From Caulobacterales bacterium 32-69-10 (GTDB lineage: Bacteria; Pseudomonadota; Alphaproteobacteria; Caulobacterales; Caulobacteraceae): a stretch of 64,000 bases of DNA. The stretch lies in the NCBI GenBank assembly GCA_002280485.1, contig NCED01000004.1, forward strand, positions 17,809-81,808, given 5' to 3'. Made by a program: the position numbers and the translations under genes. The notes under the pieces are model-generated. The model searched no databases. It saw only the letters and a list, made by a program, of their open reading frames with translations, and had not been told where the DNA came from. Shown piece after piece: positions 8,056 through 17,399 of the stretch (position 1 is its first letter; each line of letters starts with the position of its first letter).

Positions 8056-9204
8056 GTGACCGACCCCCGCCCCACGATCCGCGCCCTGGCGCTCGAAGCC
8101 GGCTTCGACGCCGTGGGCTTTGCGCGAGTGGACCGGCCGTGGAAGGCCGGCGAGCGGCTGGCCGACTTCGTGGCGCTCGGCCGCCACGGCTCCATGACCT
8201 GGATGGAAGACACCCTGCAGCGGCGCATGCACCCCCAGAACATGTGGCCGGGCGCCCGCTCGGCGGTGTCGCTGGGGATGAGCTATGGCCCCGACACCAA
8301 CCCGATGCAGGCGCTGGAGGACCGCACCCGCGGTGCGATCTCGGTCTACGCCCAGGGGGACGACTACCACGAGGTGGTCAAGTCGCGGCTGAAGCGGCTG
8401 GCGCGCGGGATGCAGGAGCGCTTCGGCGGCGAAGTTAAGGTGTTCGTCGACACCGCGCCCCTGATGGAAAAGCCCCTGGCCGAGGCGGCCGGCCTGGGCT
8501 GGCAAGGCAAGCACACCAACCTGGTCAGCCGCGAGCACGGCTCCTGGCTGTTCCTCGGGTCGATCCTGACCTCTCTGGAGCTCGAGGCCGACGGAGAGAA
8601 GGGCGAGCACTGCGGTTCGTGCCGGGCCTGCCTGGACATCTGTCCGACCAACGCCTTCCCGGCCCCGTTCCAGCTCGATGCCCGGGCCTGCCTGTCCTAC
8701 CTGACCATCGAGTCCCGGGCGCCGATGCCGGTGCAGTACCGGGCCGCGATGGGCAACCGTATCTACGGCTGCGACGACTGCCTGGCGGTCTGCCCCTGGA
8801 ACAAGTTCGCCGGTGAGGCCCAGGTCGCGGCCCTGCACGCCCGCGACCACCTGCGCAGCCCGCCGCTGGAGGAACTGGCGGCCCTCGACGACGCGGCGTT
8901 CCGGGCCTTGTTCACCAAGTCCCCGGTCAAGCGCATCGGCCGCGACCGGTTCGTGCGGAACGTGTTGTACGCCATTGGAAACTCGGGCGAGCCGAGGCTG
9001 GCGCCAGACGCAGCGCGGCTGCTGGACGACCCCTCGCCGCTGGTGCGCGGGGCGGCGGCATGGGCGTGCTGGCGGCTGATGGACGCCGATGCATTCGAGG
9101 CGCTTCGGGCGGAGCGGGCGTCGGTGGAGACGGATGTTGAGGTCAGGCGCGAATGGTTTCCTTCTCCCCTTGAGGGAGAAGGTGGCGGCGGAGCCGCCGG
9201 ATGA
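8056..9204 (+). CDS. queG: Epoxyqueuosine reductase
   Basis: Catalyses the last step of queuosine synthesis in tRNA, reducing epoxyqueuosine with cobalamin and two 4Fe-4S clusters. The two ferredoxin-like motifs are [16 protein letters not shown] and [15 protein letters not shown]. The N-terminal cobalamin-binding domain carries the expected [12 protein letters not shown] start, a central [15 protein letters not shown] block and [15 protein letters not shown]-like repeats follow near residues 320-365. The start is GTG at 8056. The last 12 or so residues ([12 protein letters not shown]) are encoded inside a dispersed hairpin repeat at 9161-9208 and are probably not ancestral. It faces argE tail to tail. 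Confidence 0.95.
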   Translation: MTDPRPTIRALALEAGFDAVGFARVDRPWKAGERLADFVALGRHGSMTWMEDTLQRRMHPQNMWPGARSAVSLGMSYGPDTNPMQALEDRTRGAISVYAQGDDYHEVVKSRLKRLARGMQERFGGEVKVFVDTAPLMEKPLAEAAGLGWQGKHTNLVSREHGSWLFLGSILTSLELEADGEKGEHCGSCRACLDICPTNAFPAPFQLDARACLSYLTIESRAPMPVQYRAAMGNRIYGCDDCLAVCPWNKFAGEAQVAALHARDHLRSPPLEELAALDDAAFRALFTKSPVKRIGRDRFVRNVLYAIGNSGEPRLAPDAARLLDDPSPLVRGAAAWACWRLMDADAFEALRAERASVETDVEVRREWFPSPLEGEGGGGAAG

Positions 9205-9302
9205 GGGGTGTCGAAGCGCAGCTTTGAAGGCCGCCGCCGCAACCGGCAGCGCGGCCCCTCATCCGGCCCTGACGGGCCACCTTCTCCCCCGAGGGGAGAA
9301 GG
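9161..9302. repeat. Inverted pair of a dispersed hairpin repeat between queG and argE
   Basis: The left unit (9161-9208) reads CTTCTCCCCTTGAGGGAGAA, then GGTGGC, then CCGGATGAGGGG. The right unit (about 9251-9302) is the same element reversed, CCCCTCATCCGG to CCACCTTCTCCCC and GGGGAGAAGG. Each unit forms its own small hairpin and the pair could form a larger one. Related copies are at 27941-27960 (partial), 30797-30848 and 61087-61138. The place between convergent gene ends suggests a transcription-termination or RNA-end role (inference). Confidence 0.75.
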
Positions 9303-9305
9303 AAA

Positions 9306-10481
9306 TTACCGCGATAGCATATCCGCCAACCTCAGCATGAAGGCCGCGCCGCGCTCCATCTGGCTGACCTCGACATATTCGTCGGGCTGGTGGGCCTGGT
9401 CGATGGAGCCGGGGCCGCAGATGACGGTGGAGAAGCCGGCCTGCTGGAACTGCCCGGCCTCGGCGGCGTAGGGCACCAGGCGCGGCGGGCCGTTGTCGCC
9501 GGCCAGGGTGCGGGCCAGCCGCTCGGCCGCCCCGTCCGGCTCCGGCGCGAAGGCGGGGGTGGTGGAGCGCGACTCCACCTTGACGCCGGCGTCCGGGAAG
9601 CGGGCCTTCATCTCGGCGTCCATGGCATTGGCGGCCTCGAAGAACGGGCCGAGCAAGGCTGTGGGGTCGACGCCGGGCGGGGTGCGCAGGTCGAACAGGA
9701 AGACGCATTCCCGAGCCAGGATGTTGACCGCCGTGCCGCCGTTCATCTGGCCGATGGTCAGGCTGGCGCCTTTCGGCGTGAACAGGGGATCGCCGGCGGG
9801 CTCGCCCGCCAGCCGATCGGACAGCTCGACCAGCATGGCCATCAGGCGGATGGCGGCCATGTTGGCCGAGACGCCGAGGTGGGTGAGGCTGGAGTGGGCC
9901 TCGTGGCCGGTCACGGTCACCCGCCAGGTGGCGATGCCCTTGTGGCCGGATACGGCCTCCATGTTGGTGGGCTCGCCGACCACCACCGCCGCCGGGCGCG
10001 GCAGTTCGGCGACCAGCTTGCGGATCATGTCCGGGGCGCCGAGGCAGCCGACCTCCTCGTCGTAGGAGAAGGCGAGGTGGACCGGCCGCCTCAGCCGCCC
10101 GGAGGCGAACGCGGGGGCGGCGGCCATGGCCAGGGCGAGGAAACCCTTCATGTCGCAGGTTCCCCGCCCGTAGAGGCGGTCGCCGCGCCGGGTCAGGGTC
10201 CAGGGATCGGAGGTCCAGGCCTGGCCGTCGACCGGCACCACGTCGGTGTGGCCCGAGAGCACGACCCCGCCTGCGACCGCCGGACCGAGGGTGGCGTAGA
10301 GGTTGGCCTTGGTCCCGTCGGCGTTGGCGACGCGGGTGGACGCGACGCCCAGTTTCGCCAGCTCGCCCTCGACATGTCCGATCAGGGCGAGATTGGAGCC
10401 GCGCGAGGTGGTGTCGAAGGCGACCAGCCGCTCGAGGACGGCGATGGCGCGCTGGGTGAGGGCTTCCGGCTCCAGGCTCAT
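9306..10481 (-). CDS. argE: Acetylornithine deacetylase
   Basis: Zinc/cobalt M20-family hydrolase that releases acetate from N-acetylornithine in arginine synthesis. The 391-residue length fits the family. Metal-site motifs are LSGHTDVVPVDG (His and Asp), RGTCDMKGFLA (bridging Asp), SYDEEVGCLGA (catalytic and metal Glu) and VGEPTN; the dimerisation domain includes GHEAHSS. The C-terminal GPGSIDQAHQPDEYV holds the last metal His. A related M20 enzyme such as succinyl-diaminopimelate desuccinylase is less likely because the GPGSIDQAHQPDE and CDMKGF blocks are ArgE-like. It runs toward queG and is followed directly by the repeat pair at 9161-9302. Confidence 0.9.
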   Translation of the reverse strand: MSLEPEALTQRAIAVLERLVAFDTTSRGSNLALIGHVEGELAKLGVASTRVANADGTKANLYATLGPAVAGGVVLSGHTDVVPVDGQAWTSDPWTLTRRGDRLYGRGTCDMKGFLALAMAAAPAFASGRLRRPVHLAFSYDEEVGCLGAPDMIRKLVAELPRPAAVVVGEPTNMEAVSGHKGIATWRVTVTGHEAHSSLTHLGVSANMAAIRLMAMLVELSDRLAGEPAGDPLFTPKGASLTIGQMNGGTAVNILARECVFLFDLRTPPGVDPTALLGPFFEAANAMDAEMKARFPDAGVKVESRSTTPAFAPEPDGAAERLARTLAGDNGPPRLVPYAAEAGQFQQAGFSTVICGPGSIDQAHQPDEYVEVSQMERGAAFMLRLADMLSR

Positions 10482-10579
10482 GGCAGGAGCTTAGGCCGCG
10501 TGAATGGCGACGCCGTCAAAAATTTTCGTCATCGCCCGGATCGTCCCCCGGCGACCCGGGGGGATGCCGAACCGTAGGG

Positions 10580-11101
10580 TCAGCCCATACCGACGCCGCC
10601 GCCCTTGGGCAGGACGCCGAGCAGCTCGATGCGGAAGACCAGGGTGGAGCCGGCGGGGATGGGGCCGCTCTCGTTGTCGCCATAGGCCGCCGCCGACGGA
10701 ACGTAGAGCATGTATTCGTCGCCGGGCCGCATCAGCTGGATGCCCTCGATCCAGCCGGGAATCAGGCTGCCGAGGGTGAAGATGACTGGCTGGCCGTTGC
10801 GGTAGCTAGAATCGAACACCGTTCCGTCGAGCAGGGTCCCCTCGTAGTGGACCTTCACCTCGTCGACGGGCTTGGGGTGGATGCCGGTGGTCGGGCCCTG
10901 ACGGAGGATCTTGTACTGCAGGCCCGAAGGGGTGGTCATCACCCCCGGCTCCATGGCGTTCTTCTTGAGGAAGGCTTCGCCCTCGGCGTGGGTCTTGGCG
11001 ACCGCCGCGCTGGCCGCCGGGTCGGCCCCGTCGCCGGCGGCCGGCTTGTTGCAGGCGGCGAGCGCCAGGAGGGCGGCGAAGACGATCGTGCGACGGAGCA
11101 T
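10580..11101 (-). CDS. FKBP-type peptidyl-prolyl isomerase, lipoprotein
   Basis: A 173-residue prolyl isomerase expected in the periplasm. The start MLRRTIVFAALLALAACN is a lipoprotein signal with Cys in the lipobox LAAC. A linker of about 45 residues follows, then one FKBP domain: TPSGLQYKIL, VKVHYEGTLLDGTVFDSSY, GWIEGIQLMRPGDEYMLYVP, IPAGSTLVFRIELL. These are the usual substrate-pocket blocks (Tyr, Asp, Phe and Trp positions kept). It resembles FkpA/Mip proteins but lacks their long helical dimerisation arm. It lies downstream of ilvA in the same direction, and its leader contains a copy of the ilvA 3'-end hairpin (11119-11143). Confidence 0.88.
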   Translation of the reverse strand: MLRRTIVFAALLALAACNKPAAGDGADPAASAAVAKTHAEGEAFLKKNAMEPGVMTTPSGLQYKILRQGPTTGIHPKPVDEVKVHYEGTLLDGTVFDSSYRNGQPVIFTLGSLIPGWIEGIQLMRPGDEYMLYVPSAAAYGDNESGPIPAGSTLVFRIELLGVLPKGGGVGMG

Positions 11102-11118
11102 CTGGGTATCCTTAGATG

Positions 11119-11189
11119 GCGCGAGGCGGATAGCCCGCCTCGCCCGTCCCTTCCAACTTAGAATGCGCGAGGCGGATAGCCCGCCTCGC
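11119..11189. repeat. Duplicated 25-base hairpin at the ilvA 3' end and in the FKBP gene leader
   Basis: A 25-base sequence beginning GCGCGAGGCGGATAGCCC occurs twice without a mismatch, at 11119-11143 and 11165-11189. Each copy is itself an inverted repeat (GCGAGGCGG and CCGCCTCGC around a 5-base loop). The second copy encodes part of the last ten residues of IlvA; the first is non-coding, 18-42 bases upstream of the FKBP start. Confidence 0.85.
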
Positions 11190-12360
11190 GCAGGGCGTCC
11201 ACGATCTCCTGGGTGTGGGCCGCGTCGCGGGTCTCGACCATGATGTCGAACTCCGCGCCCTTGGCCGGCACGTCGAGGGCCAGGCGGTTGTGGTTCACCT
11301 CGACGATGTTGGCGCCCATGCGAGCGATCAGGGTGGAGACATTGGCCAGGAGGCCGGGGCGGTCGTCGCCGATGATGCGCAGGGACACCAGGCGCCGGTC
11401 GCGGACCAGTTCGCGGGTCAGGACCGAGGCGAGGAGGCGGGTGTCGATGTTGCCGCCGGTGAGGATCAGGCCGCAGACCTTGCCGCGGAACCGCTCCGGA
11501 TGGGCGAGCAGGGCGGCGAGCGAGGCCGCGCCGGCGCCCTCCGCGATGGTCTTTTCGACATTGCAGTACAGCGCCACGGCCCGCTCGAAGAACGGCTCCT
11601 CGACCAGCACCACGTCGTCGATCAGCGGCCGGACGGTGGAATAGGTCAGGTCGCCGACCTGCTTGACCGCGATGCCCTCGGCGATGGTCTGGCCGCCGAC
11701 CGAGGCCGCGACGCCGCGCATGCGGGCGGTGAAGCTGGGGTACATGGCCGGCTCGACGCCGACGATGGAGACGGCGTTGGACAAGCTCTTGGCCGCGGTG
11801 GCGACGCCGGCGATCAGCCCGCCGCCGCCGATCGGCACGGGCAGGACCTCCAGGCCCGGATTGTCCTCGAACATCTCCAGCGCGATGGTGCCCTGGCCGT
11901 TGATGACCGCGTCGTCGTTGAACGGGTGGACGAAGGTCAGGCCGCGGTCGGCGCACAGCTTGACCGCGACCTCTCCGGCCTCGTCATAGGTGTCGCCGTC
12001 GATCACCACCTCGGCCCCGAAGGCGCGGGTGTATTCGACCTTCACCATCGGGGTGTTGCGGGGCATGACGATGGTCACGGGAATCCCCAGGCGCACCCCG
12101 TGATAGGCCAGGCCCTGGGCGTGATTGCCGGCCGAGGCCGCGATCACCCCGCGCTTACGCTCGGCGGCGGTGAGCTGCAGCAGCTTGTTGAGCGCCCCGC
12201 GCTCCTTGTAGGCGGCGGTGAACTGCAGGTTCTCGAACTTCACCCACACCTCGGCGCCCGTAATCTGCGACAGGGTGCGCGAATGGCGCATCGGCGTGCG
12301 CTCGATGTGGCCCTTCAGCCGCTCGGCGGCGGCTTTGATCTGGTCGAAGTCGATGGTCAT
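11158..12360 (-). CDS. ilvA: Threonine ammonia-lyase (threonine dehydratase)
   Basis: PLP enzyme converting threonine to 2-oxobutanoate, the first step toward isoleucine. The 400 residues show the PLP-Lys block FTAAYKERGALNK, the SAGNHAQGLAY loop, the phosphate-binding PIGGGGLIAG, and Ser/Gly blocks in LILTGGNID. Residues about 325-400 form a single ACT-like regulatory domain (LVSLRIIGDDRPGLLANVST), typical of the short TdcB/IlvA form found in alphaproteobacteria rather than the 514-residue E. coli IlvA. Whether it is biosynthetic or catabolic cannot be fixed from sequence. It reads toward the FKBP lipoprotein gene; its 3' end carries the duplicated hairpin. Confidence 0.92.
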   Translation of the reverse strand: MTIDFDQIKAAAERLKGHIERTPMRHSRTLSQITGAEVWVKFENLQFTAAYKERGALNKLLQLTAAERKRGVIAASAGNHAQGLAYHGVRLGIPVTIVMPRNTPMVKVEYTRAFGAEVVIDGDTYDEAGEVAVKLCADRGLTFVHPFNDDAVINGQGTIALEMFEDNPGLEVLPVPIGGGGLIAGVATAAKSLSNAVSIVGVEPAMYPSFTARMRGVAASVGGQTIAEGIAVKQVGDLTYSTVRPLIDDVVLVEEPFFERAVALYCNVEKTIAEGAGAASLAALLAHPERFRGKVCGLILTGGNIDTRLLASVLTRELVRDRRLVSLRIIGDDRPGLLANVSTLIARMGANIVEVNHNRLALDVPAKGAEFDIMVETRDAAHTQEIVDALREAGYPPRAF

Positions 12361-12442
12361 GGGGAACGCTCGGGGTCGGAAAGACCCTCAAAAGGAGCGG
12401 CAACCTAACGGCGGCGCCGCTGCACTGCAACGCCAGCGACGG

Positions 12443-13537
12443 TCAACGCAGGCTGCGCCATAGATCGACCCGGCGCATGGCCTTGCCCGGCCAGGCCGAG
12501 ACGCGGCCCAGCGGCAGGGCCTCGGCGGTGGTGCGGACCCTGTACTGGGCGGCGCGGACCAGGGTGGCGGGCGAGGGCGCCCCGACGAAGCCGTAGCCGA
12601 CCCGGCGGGTCTCGTTGGCGAGCTGGAACTTGAAGCGATAGTCGCCGGGCCCGAGGTCGAGCTCGCGCACCCCGTTGTCCGAGCCCCAGCGCAGGATGTG
12701 GTCGATCAGGATCACCCCGGGGGAATAGCGGGCGAAGGCCGCGTCGTGGGCGATGAACCAGGCATGGATGATGCCGGGGCCGCGCAGGGCGAAGTGGGCG
12801 GCGGCCAGGGCGCCGTTCACGTGCAGGGTGAACAGGGCCCCGCCGAATGCGCCGTCGCGCCGGGCGAACAGGCCGCGCAGCAGCTCGAGCGGCCAGCCGG
12901 CGTCGAAGATGTCGGTCTGGCGCGTCGCCTTGTACTGGGCGCGCTTCCAGCCGATCAGGGTCTCGAAGTCGGCCGTGTCGGCGGACATGGCGGTGAACAC
13001 CGGCTCGGCGTGGTCCTTGACCAGCTTGCGGCGCTTCTTGGCCGTGTCCTTCAGGATGTCGTGTCCGCCGGCCTTGCGCCCGGCGGCATAGGCCTCGTAG
13101 CCCCCGGCGATATTGATGATCTGTGATTCTGCGCCGCCGCGCTCGAAGGGGCGCATGGCCGGCTGGCAGTCCAGCATGTGGTTGAAGTCGAAGCGGTCGA
13201 CGCGCAGGGCGCGGACCAGGTCGCGCGGGTCGACGGCCAGCCCTGGCCGGGCCACCAGGGCCTGGTAGTCGGACAGGGGGCTGCCCACGGGCAGGGCCGT
13301 CTGGGCGCCGGTTTGGGCGTTGAGGCGCACAGGCAGGAAGCCGACCGCGGCGGCGCCTTCGCGGATCACCACCACCCGGCTGCAGCGCGCGTCGGGGCCG
13401 CCCGCGGCGGCGCAGGCCATGACCCAGTCCGGCGACAGGTAGGGGCTCTGGAGGACGGGGTCGGCGCCTTGCAGCGCCCGCCAGGCGGAGATGTCTTCCG
13501 CAGAAAGGTCCGCCGGAGCGACGACGTCGATACGCAT
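12443..13537 (-). CDS. CelD/BcsL-like GNAT-family acetyltransferase
   Basis: A 364-residue protein with the two-lobed GNAT/FemAB-like architecture of the CelD/BcsL family. The N-terminal lobe contains LQSPYLSPDWVMACAAAGG and VGFLPVRL. The C-terminal lobe contains WKRAQYKATRQTDIF, LAAAHFALRGPGIIHAWFIA, SPGVILIDHILRW and LDLGPGDYRFKFQL. Such proteins transfer acyl or aminoacyl groups in exopolysaccharide or envelope synthesis, but the substrate here is unknown. ATG 13537 is preferred to the in-frame codon at 13651 because it begins at the conserved MRIDVVAPADLSAEDI and avoids overlap with the neighbouring ABC gene. No polysaccharide cluster is adjacent. Confidence 0.75.
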   Translation of the reverse strand: MRIDVVAPADLSAEDISAWRALQGADPVLQSPYLSPDWVMACAAAGGPDARCSRVVVIREGAAAVGFLPVRLNAQTGAQTALPVGSPLSDYQALVARPGLAVDPRDLVRALRVDRFDFNHMLDCQPAMRPFERGGAESQIINIAGGYEAYAAGRKAGGHDILKDTAKKRRKLVKDHAEPVFTAMSADTADFETLIGWKRAQYKATRQTDIFDAGWPLELLRGLFARRDGAFGGALFTLHVNGALAAAHFALRGPGIIHAWFIAHDAAFARYSPGVILIDHILRWGSDNGVRELDLGPGDYRFKFQLANETRRVGYGFVGAPSPATLVRAAQYRVRTTAEALPLGRVSAWPGKAMRRVDLWRSLR

Positions 13538-13604
13538 TTGCCCGCCTGAATCTGGTCGATCCCGCAACCCTAGCGCGCCTACCCTTTCGGGGAGGTTGAG
13601 ACGG

Positions 13605-15398
13605 CTAGCGATCGAACTCCGCCACCCGGTGGCCGGGGGCGACCTCTTCAAGCTGGGGCACGTAGTCCGGGTCCAGCGGCAGGCGCGAGGGCAGGAAGCG
13701 CAGGCCGGCCAGGGGGTCCATCGGGCTGGGCGGCTCGCCCTCGACCCGGATGCGGACCCGGCTGCGCTCGCGTACCGGATCGGGGATGGGCGCGGCCGAG
13801 AGCAGGGCCTTGGTGTAGGGGTGGCGGGCGTCTTCGTAGATGTGGGCCGCGTCGGCCTCCTCCATCACCCGGCCGAGGTAGAGCACCATCACCCGGTGGC
13901 TGATCTCCCGCACCACGGCGAGGTCGTGGCTGATGAACATCATGGCCAGGCCCATCGAGGCCTGCAGCTCGATCAGCAGGTCGACGATCTGGGCGCGGAT
14001 CGAGACGTCCAGCGCCGAGACCGCCTCGTCGCAGATGACCAGCTTGGGTTCGAGGATCACGGCGCGGGCGATGCCGACGCGCTGGTTCTGGCCGCCCGAC
14101 AACTCGTGCGGATAGCGGTTGATCAATGATGGATCGAGGCCGACCCGCGCCATCATCTTGCGGGCCGCAGCCTCGCGCTCGGCCCGGCCGGCGGAGGGGC
14201 GGAACACCCGCAGGGGCTCGGAGATGGACTCGCCGATGGTCACCCGCGGATCAAGGCTGGCCAGGGGGTCCTGGAACACGATCTGCAGATCCTTGCGGGC
14301 GGCCTGCATCTCCTGGCGGGCCGCGTGGGTCAGGTCCCGGCCGAGCAGGGTGACCACGCCGGCGGTGGCGGGGATCAGGTTGAGCACGGCGCGGGACAGG
14401 GTGGTCTTGCCGCAGCCGCTCTCGCCGACCACGCCCAGAGTCTCGCCGCGGCGGATGGTGAAATCGACGCCGTTGACCGCGCGCAGGGTGCGCGGCTTCT
14501 GGAGCAGCCCGCCGCCGACCTCGAACCACACCTTGACGTCCTTGCCCTCGACCAGGATCGGGGCGTCCGGGGCCACGGGCTTGACCTCCGGCCGGCCGCC
14601 CCGGCCGGGTCGGTCCAGGCGCGGGATCGCGTCGAGCAGCTCCTGGGTATAGGCGGTGGCCGGGCCGGCGAAGATCTGGTTCACGCCGCCCTGCTCGACA
14701 AAGCCGCCGTTGCGCATGACGCAGACCCGGTCGGCCAGGCGCGCGATGACGCCCATGTCGTGGGTGATCAGAACGAGGCCGGCGCCGGTCTCGCGCTTCA
14801 GCTCCTCCATCGGGTCGAGGATGTCCGCCTGAACGGTGACGTCGAGGGCGGTGGTCGGCTCGTCGGCGATCAGCAGTTCGGGCCCGCAGGCCATGGCGCT
14901 GGCGATCATCACCCGCTGGCGCATGCCGCCGGACAGCTCATGCGGGTACTGGCGCAGGCGCCGGGCGGCGTCGGGCATGCGGACCCGGCCCAGCCACTGC
15001 TTGGCCTGCTTCATCGCTTCGTCGTGGCTTACGCCCAGGTGGGCGATCAGCTGTTCGGAGATCTGGTCGCCGATCCGCATATGGGGGGTCAGGGCCGTCA
15101 GCGGGTCCTGGAAGATCATGGTCATCTTGCAGCCGCGGATGCGGTTGAGCTGGCGCGGCGGCAGGCCCAGGATCTCCTGCCCCTTGAACTTGGCCGAACC
15201 CGAGACCCGGCCGTTCTGGGCGAGCAGGCCCATCACCGCCATCAAGGTCTGGCTCTTGCCAGAGCCGCTCTCGCCCACCACCCCCAGGCATTCGCCCTTG
15301 GCAACCTCGAGCGACACGCCCCTCACCGCCTCGACCGGCCCGTCGTGGGTGGCGAAGGTGACGCGCAAGTCTTCGATGGCGAGCACGGGTTCAGTCAT
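13605..15398 (-). CDS. Peptide-type ABC transporter ATPase with two fused ATP-binding domains
   Basis: 597 residues in two ABC modules. Module 1 has Walker [10 protein letters not shown], signature LSGGMRQRV and Walker [14 protein letters not shown]. Module 2 has [23 protein letters not shown] and [13 protein letters not shown]. Each is followed by the oligopeptide-transporter C-terminal extension ([30 protein letters not shown]). This is the architecture of YejF/GsiA, which power import of peptides or glutathione across the inner membrane. The permeases and binding protein that normally accompany it are not next to it, so it may serve a transporter encoded elsewhere. Substrate unknown. Confidence 0.9.
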   Translation of the reverse strand: MTEPVLAIEDLRVTFATHDGPVEAVRGVSLEVAKGECLGVVGESGSGKSQTLMAVMGLLAQNGRVSGSAKFKGQEILGLPPRQLNRIRGCKMTMIFQDPLTALTPHMRIGDQISEQLIAHLGVSHDEAMKQAKQWLGRVRMPDAARRLRQYPHELSGGMRQRVMIASAMACGPELLIADEPTTALDVTVQADILDPMEELKRETGAGLVLITHDMGVIARLADRVCVMRNGGFVEQGGVNQIFAGPATAYTQELLDAIPRLDRPGRGGRPEVKPVAPDAPILVEGKDVKVWFEVGGGLLQKPRTLRAVNGVDFTIRRGETLGVVGESGCGKTTLSRAVLNLIPATAGVVTLLGRDLTHAARQEMQAARKDLQIVFQDPLASLDPRVTIGESISEPLRVFRPSAGRAEREAAARKMMARVGLDPSLINRYPHELSGGQNQRVGIARAVILEPKLVICDEAVSALDVSIRAQIVDLLIELQASMGLAMMFISHDLAVVREISHRVMVLYLGRVMEEADAAHIYEDARHPYTKALLSAAPIPDPVRERSRVRIRVEGEPPSPMDPLAGLRFLPSRLPLDPDYVPQLEEVAPGHRVAEFDR

Positions 15399-15411
15399 TC
15401 GTGTTTATCCG

Positions 15412-15441
15412 CTCATCCCGGGGCGAAAGCCGGAGCCCAGG
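15412..15441. repeat. Short TCATCCCGGGGC-type intergenic repeat fragment
   Basis: TCATCCCGGGGCGAAAGCC followed by GGAGCCC lies in the 201-base gap between the ABC ATPase start and the TspO-like gene. It shares TCATCCCGG with 18446-18456 and with the hairpin at 47361-47400. The rest of this gap shows no gene; the TspO-like ribosome site is at its right end. Confidence 0.4.
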
Positions 15442-15599
15442 TGTTTATCGGGCGCCGCCGCGGCGGAAAAAAGCCAGATGATGGAAATGGGGGCGGCCGG
15501 ATGCGCTTTGCCGCCGCCGCCGGCGTGGTGGCGGGCCCGAAAGGATGGAACCGCGCCTGAGTGCGAGTCCTTTGCTCCTGAGGCCGGGAGGAGACTTCT

Positions 15600-16163
15600 A
15601 TGTTTGGCGCTTTGAACCGAGCGATCGACCAAGCCCTCGACGAGGGCATGAACGCCAACGGCCGCTCGGCCCGCCACGTCGCAGCCGGCGTGGGGCTGTG
15701 CGGCGCGGCGCTGCTGCTGTCGGCCTTGACCGGCTACCATGACAAGCCGGGCAAGGCGCTGAAGCGCAGGCTGGCCAACGCCACCCTCGACAAGCCGGAC
15801 CTGGGTCCTTCGGAGCAGACGTTTTCGGCGGTCGTGCCGCTGATGTTCCTGTTGCTGACCTTTTCGGGCGTCCGGATATGGAACGCACCGGCAGGTCCCG
15901 AGCGCAGTCGCACCCTGGCGATCTGGGGCGGTTTGCAAATCCTCCACGCCCTGTCGAACCTGTGGCCGCCCCGGCGGAAGTCGGCTGAGGTCGCGGCCAA
16001 CCTGGCCGCCATGGCCGGGGCCCTGGTCTATGCCCGCGAGGCGCGCAAGGTGGATCCGCCTGCGGCGGCGATGATCGGGCCCTATGCGAGCTGGACGGCG
16101 ATGGCCAGCCTGGTGAGCGCCGAGATCTGGCGGCGCAACAGGGACGGCCTTGACGTCCAATGA
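15600..16163 (+). CDS. TspO/MBR-like membrane protein
   Basis: A 187-residue protein with about five hydrophobic segments (ARHVAAGVGLCGAALLLSAL; FSAVVPLMFLLLTFSGV; LAIWGGLQILHALSNLW; VAANLAAMAGALVYA; PYASWTAMASLVSAEIW). The final block PYASWTAMASLVSAEIWRRN fits the TspO pattern of a helix ending in W-R-x-N, and the helix with LQILHALSNLW fits TspO helix 3. TspO proteins bind porphyrins or tetrapyrroles in the membrane. The N-terminal WxPP-type helix is poorly conserved (KPDLGPSEQTF), so this is a divergent member. A strong ribosome site (GGAGGAGA) precedes the ATG. Confidence 0.68.
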   Translation: MFGALNRAIDQALDEGMNANGRSARHVAAGVGLCGAALLLSALTGYHDKPGKALKRRLANATLDKPDLGPSEQTFSAVVPLMFLLLTFSGVRIWNAPAGPERSRTLAIWGGLQILHALSNLWPPRRKSAEVAANLAAMAGALVYAREARKVDPPAAAMIGPYASWTAMASLVSAEIWRRNRDGLDVQ

Positions 16164-16190
16164 TCGCCCGCGCGGATCGTCGGCCTGGGC

Positions 16191-17276
16191 CTATTCCGCC
16201 GCGATCTTGTCGGCCCCGAACTTCGGGGCCAGCTCTCCGGCGGCGTAGCGCTTGGCCATGGCGGCGGTGGAGAGCGGCTTGATCTTGCCGGCCCAGCCCT
16301 CGGCGCCGAACTCCTGGAAGCGCTGGATGCAGACCTTGCGCATCGCCTCCTTGGCGGGCTTGAGATAGCTGCGCGGGTCGAACTCGCCGGGCTTTTCGGC
16401 GAAGACCTTGCGGATGGCGGCGGTGATGGCCATCCGGTTGTCGGTGTCGATATTGATCTTGCGCACGCCGTGCTTGATGCCGCGCTGGATCTCCTCGACC
16501 GGCACGCCCCAGGTCTGGGGCATCTGACCGCCGTACTGATTGATCAGGTCTTGCAGGTCCTGCGGCACCGACGAGGAGCCGTGCATCACCAGGTGGGTGT
16601 TGGGCAGGCGCTGGTGGATCGCCTCGATCACGTTCATGGCCAGGACGTCGCCGTCCGGCTTGCGGGTGAACTTGTAGGCCCCGTGGCTGGTGCCCATGGC
16701 GATGGCCAGGGCGTCGACGCCGGTCGCCTGGACGAACTCGACCGCCTGCTCGGGGTCGGTCAGCAGCTGGCTGTGGTCGAGCTTGCCCTCGAACCCATGG
16801 CCGTCCTCCTTCTCGCCCATGCCGGTCTCGAGCGAGCCCAGCACGCCCAGCTCGCCCTCGACCGAGACGCCGCAGGCGTGGGCCATGTCGACCGTCGCCT
16901 TGGTGACGGCGACATTGTAGTCGAAGTCGGCCGGGCTCTTGCCGTCGGCCTTCAGGCTGCCGTCCATCATCACCGAGGTGAAGCCGTACTGGATGGCGGT
17001 GGCGCAGGTGGCCGGGCTGTTGCCATGGTCCTGGTGCATGCACACCGGGATGTGCGGATAGATTTCGACCAGGGCGTCGATCAGGCGGGCCAGCATGATG
17101 TCGTTGGCGTAGGAGCGGGCCCCGCGGCTGGCCTGGATGATCACCGGCGCGTCGACGGCCTCGGCCGCCTCCATGATCGCCAGGCCCTGCTCCATGTTGT
17201 TGATGTTGAAGGCGGGCAGCCCGTAGCTGTGCTCGGCGGCGTGATCCAGAAGCTGCCTGAGAGTAATGCGGGCCAA
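16191..17276 (-). CDS. fba: Class II fructose-bisphosphate aldolase
   Basis: Zinc aldolase of glycolysis and gluconeogenesis, 361 residues. Zinc ligands appear in [10 protein letters not shown] and in HGAYKF, with a third His in [10 protein letters not shown]. The catalytic Asp lies in the HQDHG block, and the phosphate loop and [10 protein letters not shown] block follow. The sequence is of the class IIB/CbbA type common in alphaproteobacteria. The best start is TTG at 17276, preceded by GGAGAAGG; no in-frame ATG precedes the conserved [13 protein letters not shown]. Convergent with the TspO-like gene, 27 bases apart. Confidence 0.95.
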   Translation of the reverse strand: MARITLRQLLDHAAEHSYGLPAFNINNMEQGLAIMEAAEAVDAPVIIQASRGARSYANDIMLARLIDALVEIYPHIPVCMHQDHGNSPATCATAIQYGFTSVMMDGSLKADGKSPADFDYNVAVTKATVDMAHACGVSVEGELGVLGSLETGMGEKEDGHGFEGKLDHSQLLTDPEQAVEFVQATGVDALAIAMGTSHGAYKFTRKPDGDVLAMNVIEAIHQRLPNTHLVMHGSSSVPQDLQDLINQYGGQMPQTWGVPVEEIQRGIKHGVRKINIDTDNRMAITAAIRKVFAEKPGEFDPRSYLKPAKEAMRKVCIQRFQEFGAEGWAGKIKPLSTAAMAKRYAAGELAPKFGADKIAAE

Positions 17277-17399
17277 AGACCTTCTCCGTTTCGCGATCCC
17301 CGAGCATCCGGGGCGTCAATCGCCGCCAACCAAGCGGCCTTATCGTCTCATATCGGCGGCTTTATACGCCTGGAAGGCCCCAAAAGCCATTGGATCACC

